Source: Nocardia jejuensis NBRC 103114 (GTDB lineage Bacteria > Actinomycetota > Actinomycetes > Mycobacteriales > Mycobacteriaceae). Taken from it: DNA of 64,000 bases. The position numbers and the translations under genes were made by a program. Shown one piece after another: positions 16,206 through 29,689 of the stretch (position 1 is its first letter; each line of letters begins with the position of its first letter). The stretch is from positions 1-64,000 of the forward strand of contig NZ_BDBU01000012.1 of assembly GCF_001613145.1 (NCBI RefSeq), written 5' to 3'. The notes under the pieces were generated by a model. That model saw nothing but the letters and a program-made list of their open reading frames with translations. It did not search any database and was not told the origin of the DNA.

Positions 16206-16670
16206 ATGGACAACGTTGCTCCGGACCAGGCACGAGCGGCACTGGACGCGGTCGAGCAGGCCCGTCGGCGAGTGGCCGAGGAAGTCGGGCTACCTCGCGC
16301 GTATTGGTGGGGCATGGCCGCCGGATGGGTGATTCTCGGCGTGATCGGTGACCTCGGGCCGCAGTGGCTCGTCATCGCCGCGACGCTGATCTTCGGCGCT
16401 GGGCACTCCTTCGTCGCCTCTCGGCTACTGGACGGGCGTCACCGCACCGATCAGGTTCGGGTGAGCGCGGCCGTGGCCGGACGCCGGACCCCGATCGTGG
16501 TGGTGGGCATGCTGCTCGCACTCGTCGTGCTGACCATCGGCGTGGCGATGGCCCTGGACGCGGACGGCGACCGCAGTCCCGGAATCTGGGCGGCCGTGCT
16601 GGTGGCGTCGATCATCGGCTTCGGCGGTCCGGAAATCCTTCGCGTTCTTCGGCGTTGGGTCCACGCGTGA
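16206..16670 (+). CDS. Four-helix integral membrane protein
   Basis: 154 residues. A charged amphipathic N-terminus (residues 1-30, DQARAALDAVEQARRRV) precedes four hydrophobic helices at about 37-53, 57-75, 98-118 and 127-143. No family is recognised with confidence. Such proteins are found upstream of small winged-helix regulators in many actinobacteria, and here the regulator start overlaps this stop by 4 nt (GTGA). Twin operators sit directly upstream. Confidence 0.8.
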   Translation: MDNVAPDQARAALDAVEQARRRVAEEVGLPRAYWWGMAAGWVILGVIGDLGPQWLVIAATLIFGAGHSFVASRLLDGRHRTDQVRVSAAVAGRRTPIVVVGMLLALVVLTIGVAMALDADGDRSPGIWAAVLVASIIGFGGPEILRVLRRWVHA

Positions 16671-16984
16671 CGAAGGCCCGGTTCGACGAACTCATCCACC
16701 CGAGCACCCGCCTGTCGTTGGTCGCGACGCTCGCGGCCGCCGACTGGGCCGAGTTCGCATTCCTCAAAGATCGCGTGGGCCTGTCGGATTCGGCTCTGTC
16801 GAAACAGCTCGCCACCCTCGAGGACGCCGGCTATGTCCTCACCGATCGCCGGCTGGACGGCAACCGCCGCAAGGTTCGCGCCCGGCTGACCGAGCGTGGG
16901 CGTGATGCCTTCACCGGCCATGTCGCCGCCCTGCAGGACATCGTCGCAGCCGCGACACCCGTGGACCCGGCCACCCGGTCGTGA
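16667..16984 (+). CDS. Winged-helix transcriptional regulator (HTH_34/MarR-like)
   Basis: 105 residues from a GTG overlapping the preceding stop. One winged-helix domain: IHPSTRLSLVATLAAADWAE, the recognition region LSDSALSKQLATLEDAGYV, and wing residues DRRLDGNRRKVRARLTERG. Single-domain regulators of this kind control their own operon with a membrane protein. The twin ACTTTCC-N5-GGAAAGT sites upstream of the operon are the natural target. No sensing cysteines are seen. Confidence 0.88.
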   Translation: MTKARFDELIHPSTRLSLVATLAAADWAEFAFLKDRVGLSDSALSKQLATLEDAGYVLTDRRLDGNRRKVRARLTERGRDAFTGHVAALQDIVAAATPVDPATRS

Positions 16985-17051
16985 ATCGACACCCCTTGCG
17001 GCACAACGTGATCCGCCGCACACCACTGTCCACCGAGAAAGGAAGCACGAC

Positions 17052-17201
17052 ATGGGACTCTTCCGCAAGACCAAGCGAGACCCCGAACCCCCGGCCGAGC
17101 AGCCCGCGACCACGCAGCCCCAGCCGGACCAGGAGGCCAAACGCCGCCGTCGGCGTCGCCTGCTGGGTGGCGCGTACACGGGAGGCTGGAGCGGAAGCTG
17201 A
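17052..17201 (+). CDS. 49-residue basic peptide
   Basis: ATG preceded by AAAGGAAG. The product is Pro/Gln-rich in the middle, then has a run of six arginines (residues 31-36) and ends GGAYTGGWSGS. It follows the regulator by 67 nt. The glycine/aromatic tail after a basic stretch is unusual. Function unknown; translation is inferred only from the ribosome site and codon use. Confidence 0.42.
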   Translation: MGLFRKTKRDPEPPAEQPATTQPQPDQEAKRRRRRRLLGGAYTGGWSGS

Positions 17202-17225
17202 CCGCGCGAGAATGCGCCGGTCCTC

Positions 17226-19627
17226 TCACCTGGAAGGTTCGGCGCTCGCACGCGGAGCTCGCGAGCTCGGGCCGACCTCGATGCCCACCACGCACGTGTC
17301 ATCGTCGGTATCGGCGTCACTGCCGTACAACAGACCGTCGAGCCGATCGTCCAGGCTGCCGCGGAATCCGGCCGACAGGGCCAGGAGCCGCTTCACGCAC
17401 AGGTCCAGATCCTGGTCGCGGCGCTCGACCAGACCGTCCGTGTAGAACAGCAGGGTGTCGCCCGGCTCGAGCTGGACCTCGCTCTCCTCGTAGGTCGCGT
17501 CGGTCATGACACCGAGCATCACACCGTCGAGTTCGTCGAGGTTCCACGCCTCTCCGGCACGGATCTGCACCGGCGGCAGGTGGCCCGCGCGGGCCCAGCG
17601 CAGGATGCGCGTGCGGGGATCGTAGAGGCCGCAGACCGCGGTGGCCAGGATGCGGTCGGTCAGATGCCGGGCGACCAGATTCAGCCAGGTCAGCATTTGA
17701 CCCGGCCCGGCTCCGGTCGCGGCCAGACCGCGTAAAGCGTTGCGCAGCACGACCATACCGGTCGCCGCGGCGATACCGTGCCCGGCCATGTCGCCGACCG
17801 ACACCAGGATGTTCTTCGACGGCAGCACGAGCGTGTCGTACCAGTCGCCGCCGACCATGTGATCCTGTTCGGCGGGCTGGTACCGCACGGCCATGCGCAG
17901 CCCGAAGGTGTCGATGGCCGGCTGCGCGTCGGGCATGATCGCCTGCTGGAGCTGACGCGCGAGGCGGCTCTGCTCGGCGGCGTGCTCCTCGGTGTGCGTG
18001 AGCTGATCGCGGGTGGCCGACAGGGCGATCTCGGTCCAGTGCTGCGCCGAAATATCCTGGTAGGCACCGCGTACCGCGTACAGGTAGTCCGAGGAGTCCA
18101 GGACCGGCTCGGCGATCACCCGCACGTGCCGGGTCACGCCGTCCGACCGGAGCAGGCGGAACGCCGCCGATGCGGGGCGGTGATAGTGCAGCACCGTGCG
18201 CAGGAACCGTTCCGCGGCTTCACTGTCCGCGTCGTGGACGCGATCGGGTAGCTGGGTGAGCGGAACCGGATCATCGCCCGGAACCAGGCCGTAGAGCGCG
18301 AAAAGCTCCTCGCTCCACGTGATTTCACCGGTGACCACGATCTCCTCGAAGCCGCCGACCCGGCCGAGGCGCTGCGCGTGCTGCAGGAGCGAGGCGAGGC
18401 GGGCCGAATGGTCCTCCAGGCGCCACACCATCAACACCGCGTCACCGTATCGGGTGATGCTCAGTGCCACCGCGATACTCAGCGGAACCCGATCGATCAA
18501 CTCGGTGAGGGTGAGTCGATCGGTGCGGTACGTCTCGCCGGTGGCGAACGCGTGCTCGATGCGCTCGAAGAGCCGCCCCTCGGACGCGACCATCGGATAG
18601 GACTCGAGCAGCAGCGTCCCGTTGAGCAGACCGCGAGGGCGGCCGATCGGATCGACGAAACACGAGTTGACGTGGTGGATCCGGAAGTCGGCCAGCGCAC
18701 CGTGGGCATCGAGATGCGGGAGCAGCACCAGTGCCGGATCGAACATCCCGTCGGCGAGGCGCACCAGATCGATGACGTCGGCCCGGTCCGAAGGCCGCAC
18801 GGCCGCCAGATCGGATTCGAGCGTATGCGCGCACAACTCGGCCAGCGCCTCCAGCTGCCGGCGCACCCGCATCGGCTGCTGCGCGAGCGGATTCGGCCAG
18901 CACACTTCCAGGACACCCAGGAGCTTGCCGCCGACCCCCACCGGAATCGCCGCGCGGGCGCCCTGCCGTCCGCCGATCGAGGGCAGCGGCGAGGACTCCA
19001 GATCCTCGATCCACACCGTGGTGCGCTCCACCAGCGCCCGCCGCGCCGGTGTGGCCAGCCCCGGGGGGACGTAGTGCCACAGTTCGGCCTCGTACCGATC
19101 GATACCGGCGAAACCCACCAGGGTCAGCGACGCGTCGTTGCTCGCGACCCAGATCGCGATCGCCGTGACCCCCAACGGCGCGACGGCATGTTCGAGAATC
19201 GAATCCGCCACCCGCTGGGTATCGCCGCCCGCCGCGAGCAGCCCGCTCTCCGCGGTGCGCAGGCGCACGGCCACGCTCGTGTGATCCGGTGCGGCCGTGC
19301 GCTGCAGGAACTGCCCGATCGCCGTGCTGACCCGGTCCTGGGCGGCCTGATCGACCAGGTCCGCGGCCAGTTCGAGCGGGCTGATTCCGGCTTGACGAGA
19401 AAGACTTTCGAGTTGCTGCGCCGCCTGCGCGGGCCCACATCGCAACCGTTCGATCAACACGCCCTTGGCCATCTCGATCAGGGCGCGGCCGTCGGCGGTG
19501 GCGTGGGCCTGAAGAATTTCGGTGCGCAGGCGTTCCACGGTCGCCGCGAGGCGGGTGACGATGGGGTAGGCATCGGACCGATCGGGGGACGGCGTCTCGG
19601 CTCCGGCGCTCCGGGCGTCCGCATCCG

Positions 19628-19631
<4 letters not shown>
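17226..19631 (-). CDS. Multi-domain PP2C/SpoIIE serine phosphatase (ANTAR-GAF-PAS-PP2C)
   Basis: 801 residues. In order: an ANTAR-like RNA-binding helix bundle (about 28-92, ALIEMAKGVLIERLRCGPAQ), a GAF domain (105-265), two PAS-like regions (285-400 and 420-540), a short coiled coil and a SpoIIE-type PP2C phosphatase (560-785). The metal-binding motifs GGDWYD, VGDMAGHG and DDDTCVV are all present. Such enzymes dephosphorylate anti-anti-sigma (STAS) proteins. Its start overlaps the stop of the upstream hybrid kinase as ATGA, so the two are translationally coupled. Confidence 0.9.
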
Positions 19632-24160
<4,529 letters not shown>

Positions 24161-24383
24161 AGCTAGCCTCGTTCTGGTCGATGGAAACGGACAGAAGGAC
24201 CATCCGATCGGACGTGTCGCGATCCGCACAATCCCTGCTCGAGGAGACCTTTTCGGCTGCCGCGCACTCGTCTTGCGCATGACTCTACGGTCCGCGGAGG
24301 CCATCCGTGAATCCATTGGCGCACAGGTGAACAGACCGGTGCGGAACGTTCTGAGCGGTCTGCGATCGACCGGCTCGATACGG

Positions 24384-25361
24384 TCAGAAAGCGCCCTGGG
24401 GCTCGTACGGGAGTTCACTCCAGACGCATTTGCCGACCGGGCCCGGCTCTGTTCCCCATCGACGGCTCAGAGCCGCCACCAGGATCATCCCCCGGCCGCC
24501 GAGCGCCTTGCCGCGATGCGGGTCCAGGACCGGTAGCTCCGGACTGAGGTCTTCGAACGCGATCCGAATCGCGTTTCCCGCACGGGTGATCGTCACCCGG
24601 AACGCGGTGCGCGCGTGCACCACGGCGTTGGCGGCCAGTTCGGTCACGACCAGCGCGGCATCGTCGATGATCTCCGGGCGCTGACGCCAGCGCCGGAGTT
24701 GATCGGTGACCACCCGGCGCACTCCGGTCGCGGAGGACGGCACCGGAAGGAAGACCTCGACTCGCGCGTCTTCGTCTTCCGGTTGTGCCGCACTGTCTTT
24801 CGAACCCTGGCCGAGAGCCACGACCCGAGAGTGGCAGGCGCACACCCGTTGCAGTGACACCAGGCCTTCGGGATCGGCGATCAGGTGCCGCGGATAGGCG
24901 CAGTAGAGCGAGAGCTGCTCGCTGCGGGACAGTGCGTCCCACAGGGTCTCGAACTCGATCGCGGTGGCGGCGTCGTGTTCGGCCCAGAGGTGGGCCGTCA
25001 CTTCGCCGTACACGCGCACCGGCCGATTCTCCGCGCCCGCCGGGGTGATCGTCTCGCCGACGACCTCGGCGACGCGCTCGGCGTTCACGTGGCCGTCGAC
25101 GACCATCCCCGCCACCGCCTCGGTCACCTCCAGCGCGCGATAGCACCCGCTCGCCTGCAACGACGGTAGATCCAGACCGGACTCGACCAGCCGCTGCGCG
25201 AACAGTTCTCGGTGTGACGCGGACGCGATCACGACCACCGCCACCCCGGCCCGCAGCCCCTCGGCCAAGAACTCCTGGGCACTCTCGAGCATCTCGTGCT
25301 CGGCATCGTAGATGTTCACGATGTGCTCGCGTGGATCATCCTCGAGCGCAACCACACTCAT
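24384..25361 (-). CDS. MEDS sensor domain fused to anti-sigma-type ATPase (RsbW-like)
   Basis: 325 residues. Residues 12-160 match the MEDS/DcmR sensory domain (HIVNIYDAEHEMLESAQEFL, EFETLWDALSRSEQLSLYCA, YPRHL). Residues 200-325 are a GHKL ATPase of the serine-kinase anti-sigma type with the N-box VVTELAANAVVHA and the G-box GGRGM. Such proteins bind and phosphorylate STAS antagonists or hold a SigF/SigB factor. First gene of the operon with the hybrid kinase and phosphatase, 223 nt upstream of the kinase ATG. No STAS gene or sigma gene of this type lies in the window. Confidence 0.87.
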   Translation of the reverse strand: MSVVALEDDPREHIVNIYDAEHEMLESAQEFLAEGLRAGVAVVVIASASHRELFAQRLVESGLDLPSLQASGCYRALEVTEAVAGMVVDGHVNAERVAEVVGETITPAGAENRPVRVYGEVTAHLWAEHDAATAIEFETLWDALSRSEQLSLYCAYPRHLIADPEGLVSLQRVCACHSRVVALGQGSKDSAAQPEDEDARVEVFLPVPSSATGVRRVVTDQLRRWRQRPEIIDDAALVVTELAANAVVHARTAFRVTITRAGNAIRIAFEDLSPELPVLDPHRGKALGGRGMILVAALSRRWGTEPGPVGKCVWSELPYEPQGAF

Positions 25362-25609
25362 GCGACGACCTTACTCCCCTCCGGAACGACCCTATTTCCT
25401 TTCCGAACGATCGCCGCCCTGCCATCCGAACTCGCAGTCCGACCCTCCTGGGTGCGGCGTCACCGACCGGTGCCTGTCTTTCAGGGCATACCCAGCAAGC
25501 CACTGGCTATGCGGCCGGTGGCACAAATCGGATCCCACCCGGGCGAGATGACCGCGAACGAGGGCGTCCGAGGTGCTCACAAGCGCTTTCACCGTAGTGC
25601 GACAACGCC

Positions 25610-25633
25610 GTTTCAGACCGTACGGCTCGGGTA
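25610..25633 (+). promoter_or_regulatory. Sigma-F/sigma-B-type promoter GTTT-N15-GGGTA
   Basis: GTTT at 25610-25613 and GGGTA at 25629-25633 with a 15-nt spacer match the actinobacterial SigF/SigB consensus. It ends 37 nt before the ATG of the AI-2E family transporter. It stands beside a partner-switching signalling operon, which makes a general-stress regulon link likely. Confidence 0.65.
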
Positions 25634-25670
25634 GTTCCCCTGAGCTGAACAACCAGGGAGGTCTGCACAC

Positions 25671-26873
25671 ATGTCCGACTCGACGGACCCGACTCCCAGC
25701 GACGAAGCCGTGCGTGCGGCCGACGCCGGACACAACGACGACATCGCGCAGCCGCACACCGGCGAGGAAGGCGAAGCCCTCGTGCGCGCCGAAGCCGATG
25801 CGGCCCGGGCCAGTACACAAGACCACCCGCTCGGCAAACCCGGCCGCCGCTTCAACTGGCGCTCGCCCTTCATGATCGGCATGACCGGGGCCGCCGGCGT
25901 CGCGGTCACCTACGGCTCGATCCAGATGGTGCTTGCCGCAAGCGAAGTCCTCGTCCTGATCGTCGTCGCGCTGTTCCTGGCCATCGGCATGGAACCGGCG
26001 GTGTCGTGGCTGGCCCGGCACCGGTTTCCGCGCTGGGCCGCGGTCACGGCCGTATTCCTGATCGCCTTCGGATTGTTCGCCGGGTTTCTCGCCGCCGCCA
26101 TCCCGCCGCTGGCCACTCAGGGCGGAGCGCTGGTCCACAATGCGCCCGATTACGTCAGCCATCTGTCCGACCGCTACCCGGTGATCGCGAACCTCGATGC
26201 GCGATTCCACCTGCAGGACAAGCTCAAAGAGTCGCTCGGGGCCAACTCCTCCGGGCTCGTGGACGGTGTCGTGGACGCCGGGCGGACCGTATTCAGCGTG
26301 CTGAGCAGCACCGTGATAGTCATCGTGCTCACGGCCTATTTCATGGCGAATTTCACGCAGGTCCGCGCGACGATCTATCGACTGTTCCCCAGTTCGCGCC
26401 GCCCCCGGGCGATTCTGATCGGCGACGAGATCTTCGCCAAGGTCGGCGGTTACATCCTCGGCAACCTGCTCATCTCGCTGATCACGGCGGTCGTGTCGTT
26501 CATCTGGCTCGAGGCGTTCAAGGTTCCGTACCCACTGCTGCTCGCCGTGCTGGTCGCCATCCTGGATCTGATCCCGGTCGTCGGGTCCACGCTCGCGGGC
26601 GTGATCGTCGCGTTGGTGGCGCTCACGGTCTCGGTGCCGGTCACGATCGCGACCGTCGTGTTCTTCATCGTGCTGCGGCTGGTCGAGGACTATCTGCTCG
26701 TACCCCGGATCATCGGCCGGACCGTGGAGGTTCCGGCGGTCCTGACGGTGGTGTCGGTCCTGCTCGGTGGTGCGCTGCTGGGCATCGTCGGTGCGCTCCT
26801 GGCGATTCCGGTCTGCGCCGCGGCGCTGCTGATCATCCGTGAAACCGTGCTGCCCTCGCTCGATGAGCGCTGA
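25671..26873 (+). CDS. AI-2E family transporter (PerM-like)
   Basis: 400 residues; ATG after GGGAGGT. A charged, disordered N-terminus (1-60) precedes about eight membrane helices. The family pattern is clear: VLIVVALFLAIGMEPAVSWL, an extended loop, ANFTQVRATIYRLFP, and the paired late helices with LLAVLVAILDLIPVVGSTLA and VEDYLLVPRIIGRTVEV. The family includes TqsA and Na+(Li+)/H+ antiporters, so the substrate is uncertain. A SigF/SigB-like promoter upstream suggests stress induction, favouring an ion or osmotic role. Confidence 0.9.
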   Translation: MSDSTDPTPSDEAVRAADAGHNDDIAQPHTGEEGEALVRAEADAARASTQDHPLGKPGRRFNWRSPFMIGMTGAAGVAVTYGSIQMVLAASEVLVLIVVALFLAIGMEPAVSWLARHRFPRWAAVTAVFLIAFGLFAGFLAAAIPPLATQGGALVHNAPDYVSHLSDRYPVIANLDARFHLQDKLKESLGANSSGLVDGVVDAGRTVFSVLSSTVIVIVLTAYFMANFTQVRATIYRLFPSSRRPRAILIGDEIFAKVGGYILGNLLISLITAVVSFIWLEAFKVPYPLLLAVLVAILDLIPVVGSTLAGVIVALVALTVSVPVTIATVVFFIVLRLVEDYLLVPRIIGRTVEVPAVLTVVSVLLGGALLGIVGALLAIPVCAAALLIIRETVLPSLDER

Positions 26874-26937
26874 ACGGTAACCGCGGACCGAAGTCCACAC
26901 CGGGAGATGGATACCGGACAACGGTTTTCGTCGAGGT

Positions 26938-26961
26938 GTTTCACCGCTGCCGCGATGGGCA
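26938..26961 (+). promoter_or_regulatory. Possible sigma-F-type promoter GTTT-N15-GGGCA
   Basis: GTTT (26938-26941) and GGGCA (26957-26961) with a 15-nt spacer, one base off the consensus, 50 nt before the ATG at 27011. Weak on its own; supported by the clear example 1.3 kb upstream. Confidence 0.35.
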
Positions 26962-27010
26962 ATTCCCCACTCAACACCCCTTTGTGAGGTGCCTCACTGA
27001 AAGGGCCGAC

Positions 27011-27400
27011 ATGCCAATCGAACTCGCTTCGTCACACTCGCACGCCGACCGCGGTCACGACCGGAACCGCGCCGAGATCGCGGCGTTCATCGCCGACCTC
27101 GTCCGTGCCGGAATCCGGCCCGCCGAACACTTCGCGCCCGATGCCTCCGGTCGCGCGCACTCGGTGTCGCTGGTCGGCTGGAGCGTGCAGGGCTGCCGCG
27201 GAACCAGGCGAGGCTGCGGTCCCGACTGCACCACCGTGGTCACCACCGGCGGCCGGATCGCCGCCACCCACGACCAGCCCAGCCGCCTGCGCTGGCGCCG
27301 CACCCGCCCCACCTACCTCGACCTCCAGGACCCCCGAAACCTCCAGGCGCTCCTGGCCCTGGGCCGCTCGGTCCTGCTCCCCCGCGCGATGTCGGCATAA
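27011..27400 (+). CDS. Small hypothetical protein with Cys cluster
   Basis: 129 residues; ATG preceded by AAAGGG. The N-terminal half is His/Asp-rich (SSHSHADRGHDRNRAE) followed by a helix. A segment with three cysteines and many arginines (VQGCRGTRRGCGPDCTTVV) lies in the middle and could bind a metal. The C-terminus is basic and Leu-rich. No family recognised. It may belong to the same stress regulon as the upstream transporter. Confidence 0.55.
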   Translation: MPIELASSHSHADRGHDRNRAEIAAFIADLVRAGIRPAEHFAPDASGRAHSVSLVGWSVQGCRGTRRGCGPDCTTVVTTGGRIAATHDQPSRLRWRRTRPTYLDLQDPRNLQALLALGRSVLLPRAMSA

Positions 27401-27701
27401 CCGCCCGGCCCTCGACGATTCCCGCACGCCGGCCGTCCTCCCACGGCCGGACCTCGGAGTCGATGACCGAGCGACAGCTGTGCGCTTGCGGACGGTCGCG
27501 GCGTGTTACGGCTGCGCGGAATCGGGTAGTGCCCACCCGCAGTGCGGTACTGCGCTCGAATGACGCCGTTCGGACGACCGAACACCCGGAATCGGCTCGC
27601 TCTTGTGATGAACTGGCTGATTCGGTCGGTGTGGAGCGTCACGAGAGCGCGAGCTGACCGCGGCGCACGAGGTTCGGCACAACCGATTGGGAGGCGGCGG
27701 G
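27401..27701. other. Intergenic region, no feature recognised
   Basis: I see no gene, hairpin or clear promoter here. GGGAGG near the right end is the ribosome site of the gene at 27702. Confidence 0.5.
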
Positions 27702-29195
27702 ATGCGTTTCGTGGTGTTCGGAGCGACGGGTTACATCGGCGGGCGATTGGTGCCCGAGCTGCTCGCGGCGGGTCACGAGGTGCGGGTGGTCGTGCGCAGC
27801 CCCGAGAAGTTGGCCGATGTTCCCTGGGCCGAGTCCGTGGAGGTGATGCGGGGCGATGTCACCGACGAGGACAGTGTCCGGCGCGCGCTGCAGGGGCAGG
27901 AGGGGCTGTACTACCTCGTGCATTCGCTGAACCGCGCGGACTTCCCGGTGGTCGACGCGACCGCCGCGCGGAACGTGGCCCGCGCCGCCCGCGAGGCCGG
28001 AATCGGGCGCATCATCTACCTCGGCGGGATCGTGCCCGACAGCCCACATCTGTCCGCGCACTTGGCATCTCGGGCCGAGGTGGGCCGGATCCTGCTGGAC
28101 TCGGGCGTGCCCACGGCCGTCCTGCAGGCCGCGGTGATCATCGGCTCCGGATCGGCGAGTTTCGAGATGCTGCGCTACCTGACCGAGCGCCTCCCGGCCA
28201 TGATCACCCCGCAGTGGGTGCACAACCGCGTCCAGCCGATCGCGGTCCGCGATGTGCTGCACTATCTGGTGCACGCGGCCGAGCTGCCCGCGGATGTCAG
28301 TCGCAGCTTCGACATCGGCGGCCCGGAAGTGCTGACCTATCGGGAGATGATGCGCCGCTACGCGATCGTGGCCGGGCTGCCGCGTCGCGTCGTGGTCGCC
28401 GTACCCGTGTTGACGCCGTGGTTGTCGGCACAGTGGGTCAACCTCGTCACCCCGGTCCCGCGCAGCATCGCGGTGCCGTTGATCGAATCGCTGATTCACG
28501 AGGTCGTCTGCCACGAGGAAGACATCCGCGGCTATATCCCCGACCCCGAACAGGGTCGTACCCCCTACGAACGGTCCCTGGAACTTGCCCTGGCCCGCAT
28601 CCGCCGGGCCGACGTGCCCACCCGATGGTCCGATGCTCGCACCCCGACCGCGCCGTCGGACCCCCTGCCGACCGACCCGGACTGGTCCGGCGGCACGATC
28701 TACGAGGACTCCCGCGAGCACCCGACCTCCGCCGATCCCGCCGCCCTGTGGGATGTCATCGAATCGATCGGCGGAGAGCGGGGCTGGTATTCGTTCCCGC
28801 TGGCGTGGTCGGTGCGCGGCTGGGCCGATCGGCTGGTGGGCGGCGTCGGACTGCGGCGGGGCCGACGCGATCCCCGCCGCCTGCGAGTCGGTGAGGCACT
28901 GGACTGGTGGCGAGTCGAATACATCGACCGCCCAAAGGTTTTGCGCCTGCGCGCGGAGATGAAACTCCCCGGCCTGGCCTGGCTCGAACTCGGAGTGGGC
29001 CGCGACGAGGAGGGCGGCACCCTCTACCGGCAACGCGCGATCTTCATCCCGCACGGCCTGGCCGGGCAGCTGTATTGGAAATCGATCGCGCCCTTCCACG
29101 GCGTCGTGTTCGGCGGCATGGTCCGCAACATCACCGAAAGCGCCGAACGCGCGAAGGACGAAACCGAGATCACCGAGATCACAGAACCCGAATAG
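27702..29195 (+). CDS. SDR-family NAD(P)-binding protein with C-terminal DUF2867 domain
   Basis: 497 residues; ATG after GGGAGG. Residues 1-290 are an atypical SDR/NmrA-like domain starting MRFVVFGATGYIGGRLVPEL with LVHSLNRADF and IYLGGIVPD. Residues about 345-490 match DUF2867, a START-like domain (RGWYSFPLAWSVRGWADRL, RVGEALDWWRVE, RAEMKLPGLAWLEL, FHGVVFGGM). This two-domain layout is common in actinobacteria; the C-terminal half may hold a hydrophobic ligand for the reductase half. The 3' end overlaps the convergent secreted-protein gene by 17 nt. Confidence 0.87.
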   Translation: MRFVVFGATGYIGGRLVPELLAAGHEVRVVVRSPEKLADVPWAESVEVMRGDVTDEDSVRRALQGQEGLYYLVHSLNRADFPVVDATAARNVARAAREAGIGRIIYLGGIVPDSPHLSAHLASRAEVGRILLDSGVPTAVLQAAVIIGSGSASFEMLRYLTERLPAMITPQWVHNRVQPIAVRDVLHYLVHAAELPADVSRSFDIGGPEVLTYREMMRRYAIVAGLPRRVVVAVPVLTPWLSAQWVNLVTPVPRSIAVPLIESLIHEVVCHEEDIRGYIPDPEQGRTPYERSLELALARIRRADVPTRWSDARTPTAPSDPLPTDPDWSGGTIYEDSREHPTSADPAALWDVIESIGGERGWYSFPLAWSVRGWADRLVGGVGLRRGRRDPRRLRVGEALDWWRVEYIDRPKVLRLRAEMKLPGLAWLELGVGRDEEGGTLYRQRAIFIPHGLAGQLYWKSIAPFHGVVFGGMVRNITESAERAKDETEITEITEPE

Positions 29196-29577
29196 TTCCC
29201 CAGCACCCCTTGCCCGCACTACCCGACACCCACTGGGTCATGAGCTCGAACGGCACGTCCCCCGCCGGCTGCGGTCCGACCTCCACCCGAGCATGCGGAT
29301 TGAAGTACGTGCTCGGCAGGAACACCCGGATCTGCAACGAGGGGATCCGGAACTCGGACCGGTCGTTGAACTGCCAGGTGGTATCGATATCGACAGTGAA
29401 CGGAGTGTTCGCCGGCACGCTGACCTCGGTCGTGGAGCAGTAGCCGTTGTGAAACCCGAGCTGCACGTTCGGTATCGGATCCGCGGCCGCGGGCACCGCA
29501 CCGATCACCGCCAGCACCAGCACCGCCGGCATCGTCGCAGGTAAAGCTCCGAGCACACCAGGCCGAATGCCCCTCAT
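29179..29577 (-). CDS. Small secreted protein
   Basis: 132 residues; ATG after GGAAGGAT. A Sec signal peptide (residues 15-32) ends PAAADP. The mature part of about 98 residues contains two cysteines (in NGYCSTTE and GKGCWG), likely one disulfide, and is beta-rich (PFTVDIDTTWQF, LQIRVFLP). No known enzyme motif; it resembles small secreted immunoglobulin-like or adhesion proteins only in general character. Function unknown. Confidence 0.75.
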   Translation of the reverse strand: MRGIRPGVLGALPATMPAVLVLAVIGAVPAAADPIPNVQLGFHNGYCSTTEVSVPANTPFTVDIDTTWQFNDRSEFRIPSLQIRVFLPSTYFNPHARVEVGPQPAGDVPFELMTQWVSGSAGKGCWGTIRVL

Positions 29578-29689
29578 GGTCGATCCTTCCGTGCCGGTCG
29601 ACAGAACGTTGCCATGACGATACCGCCGGGTCCGTGGCGAACCCCGCGCGCGGGCGAGGCCGGGTGGCCGGAGCTGACCTGCGCGGTTC

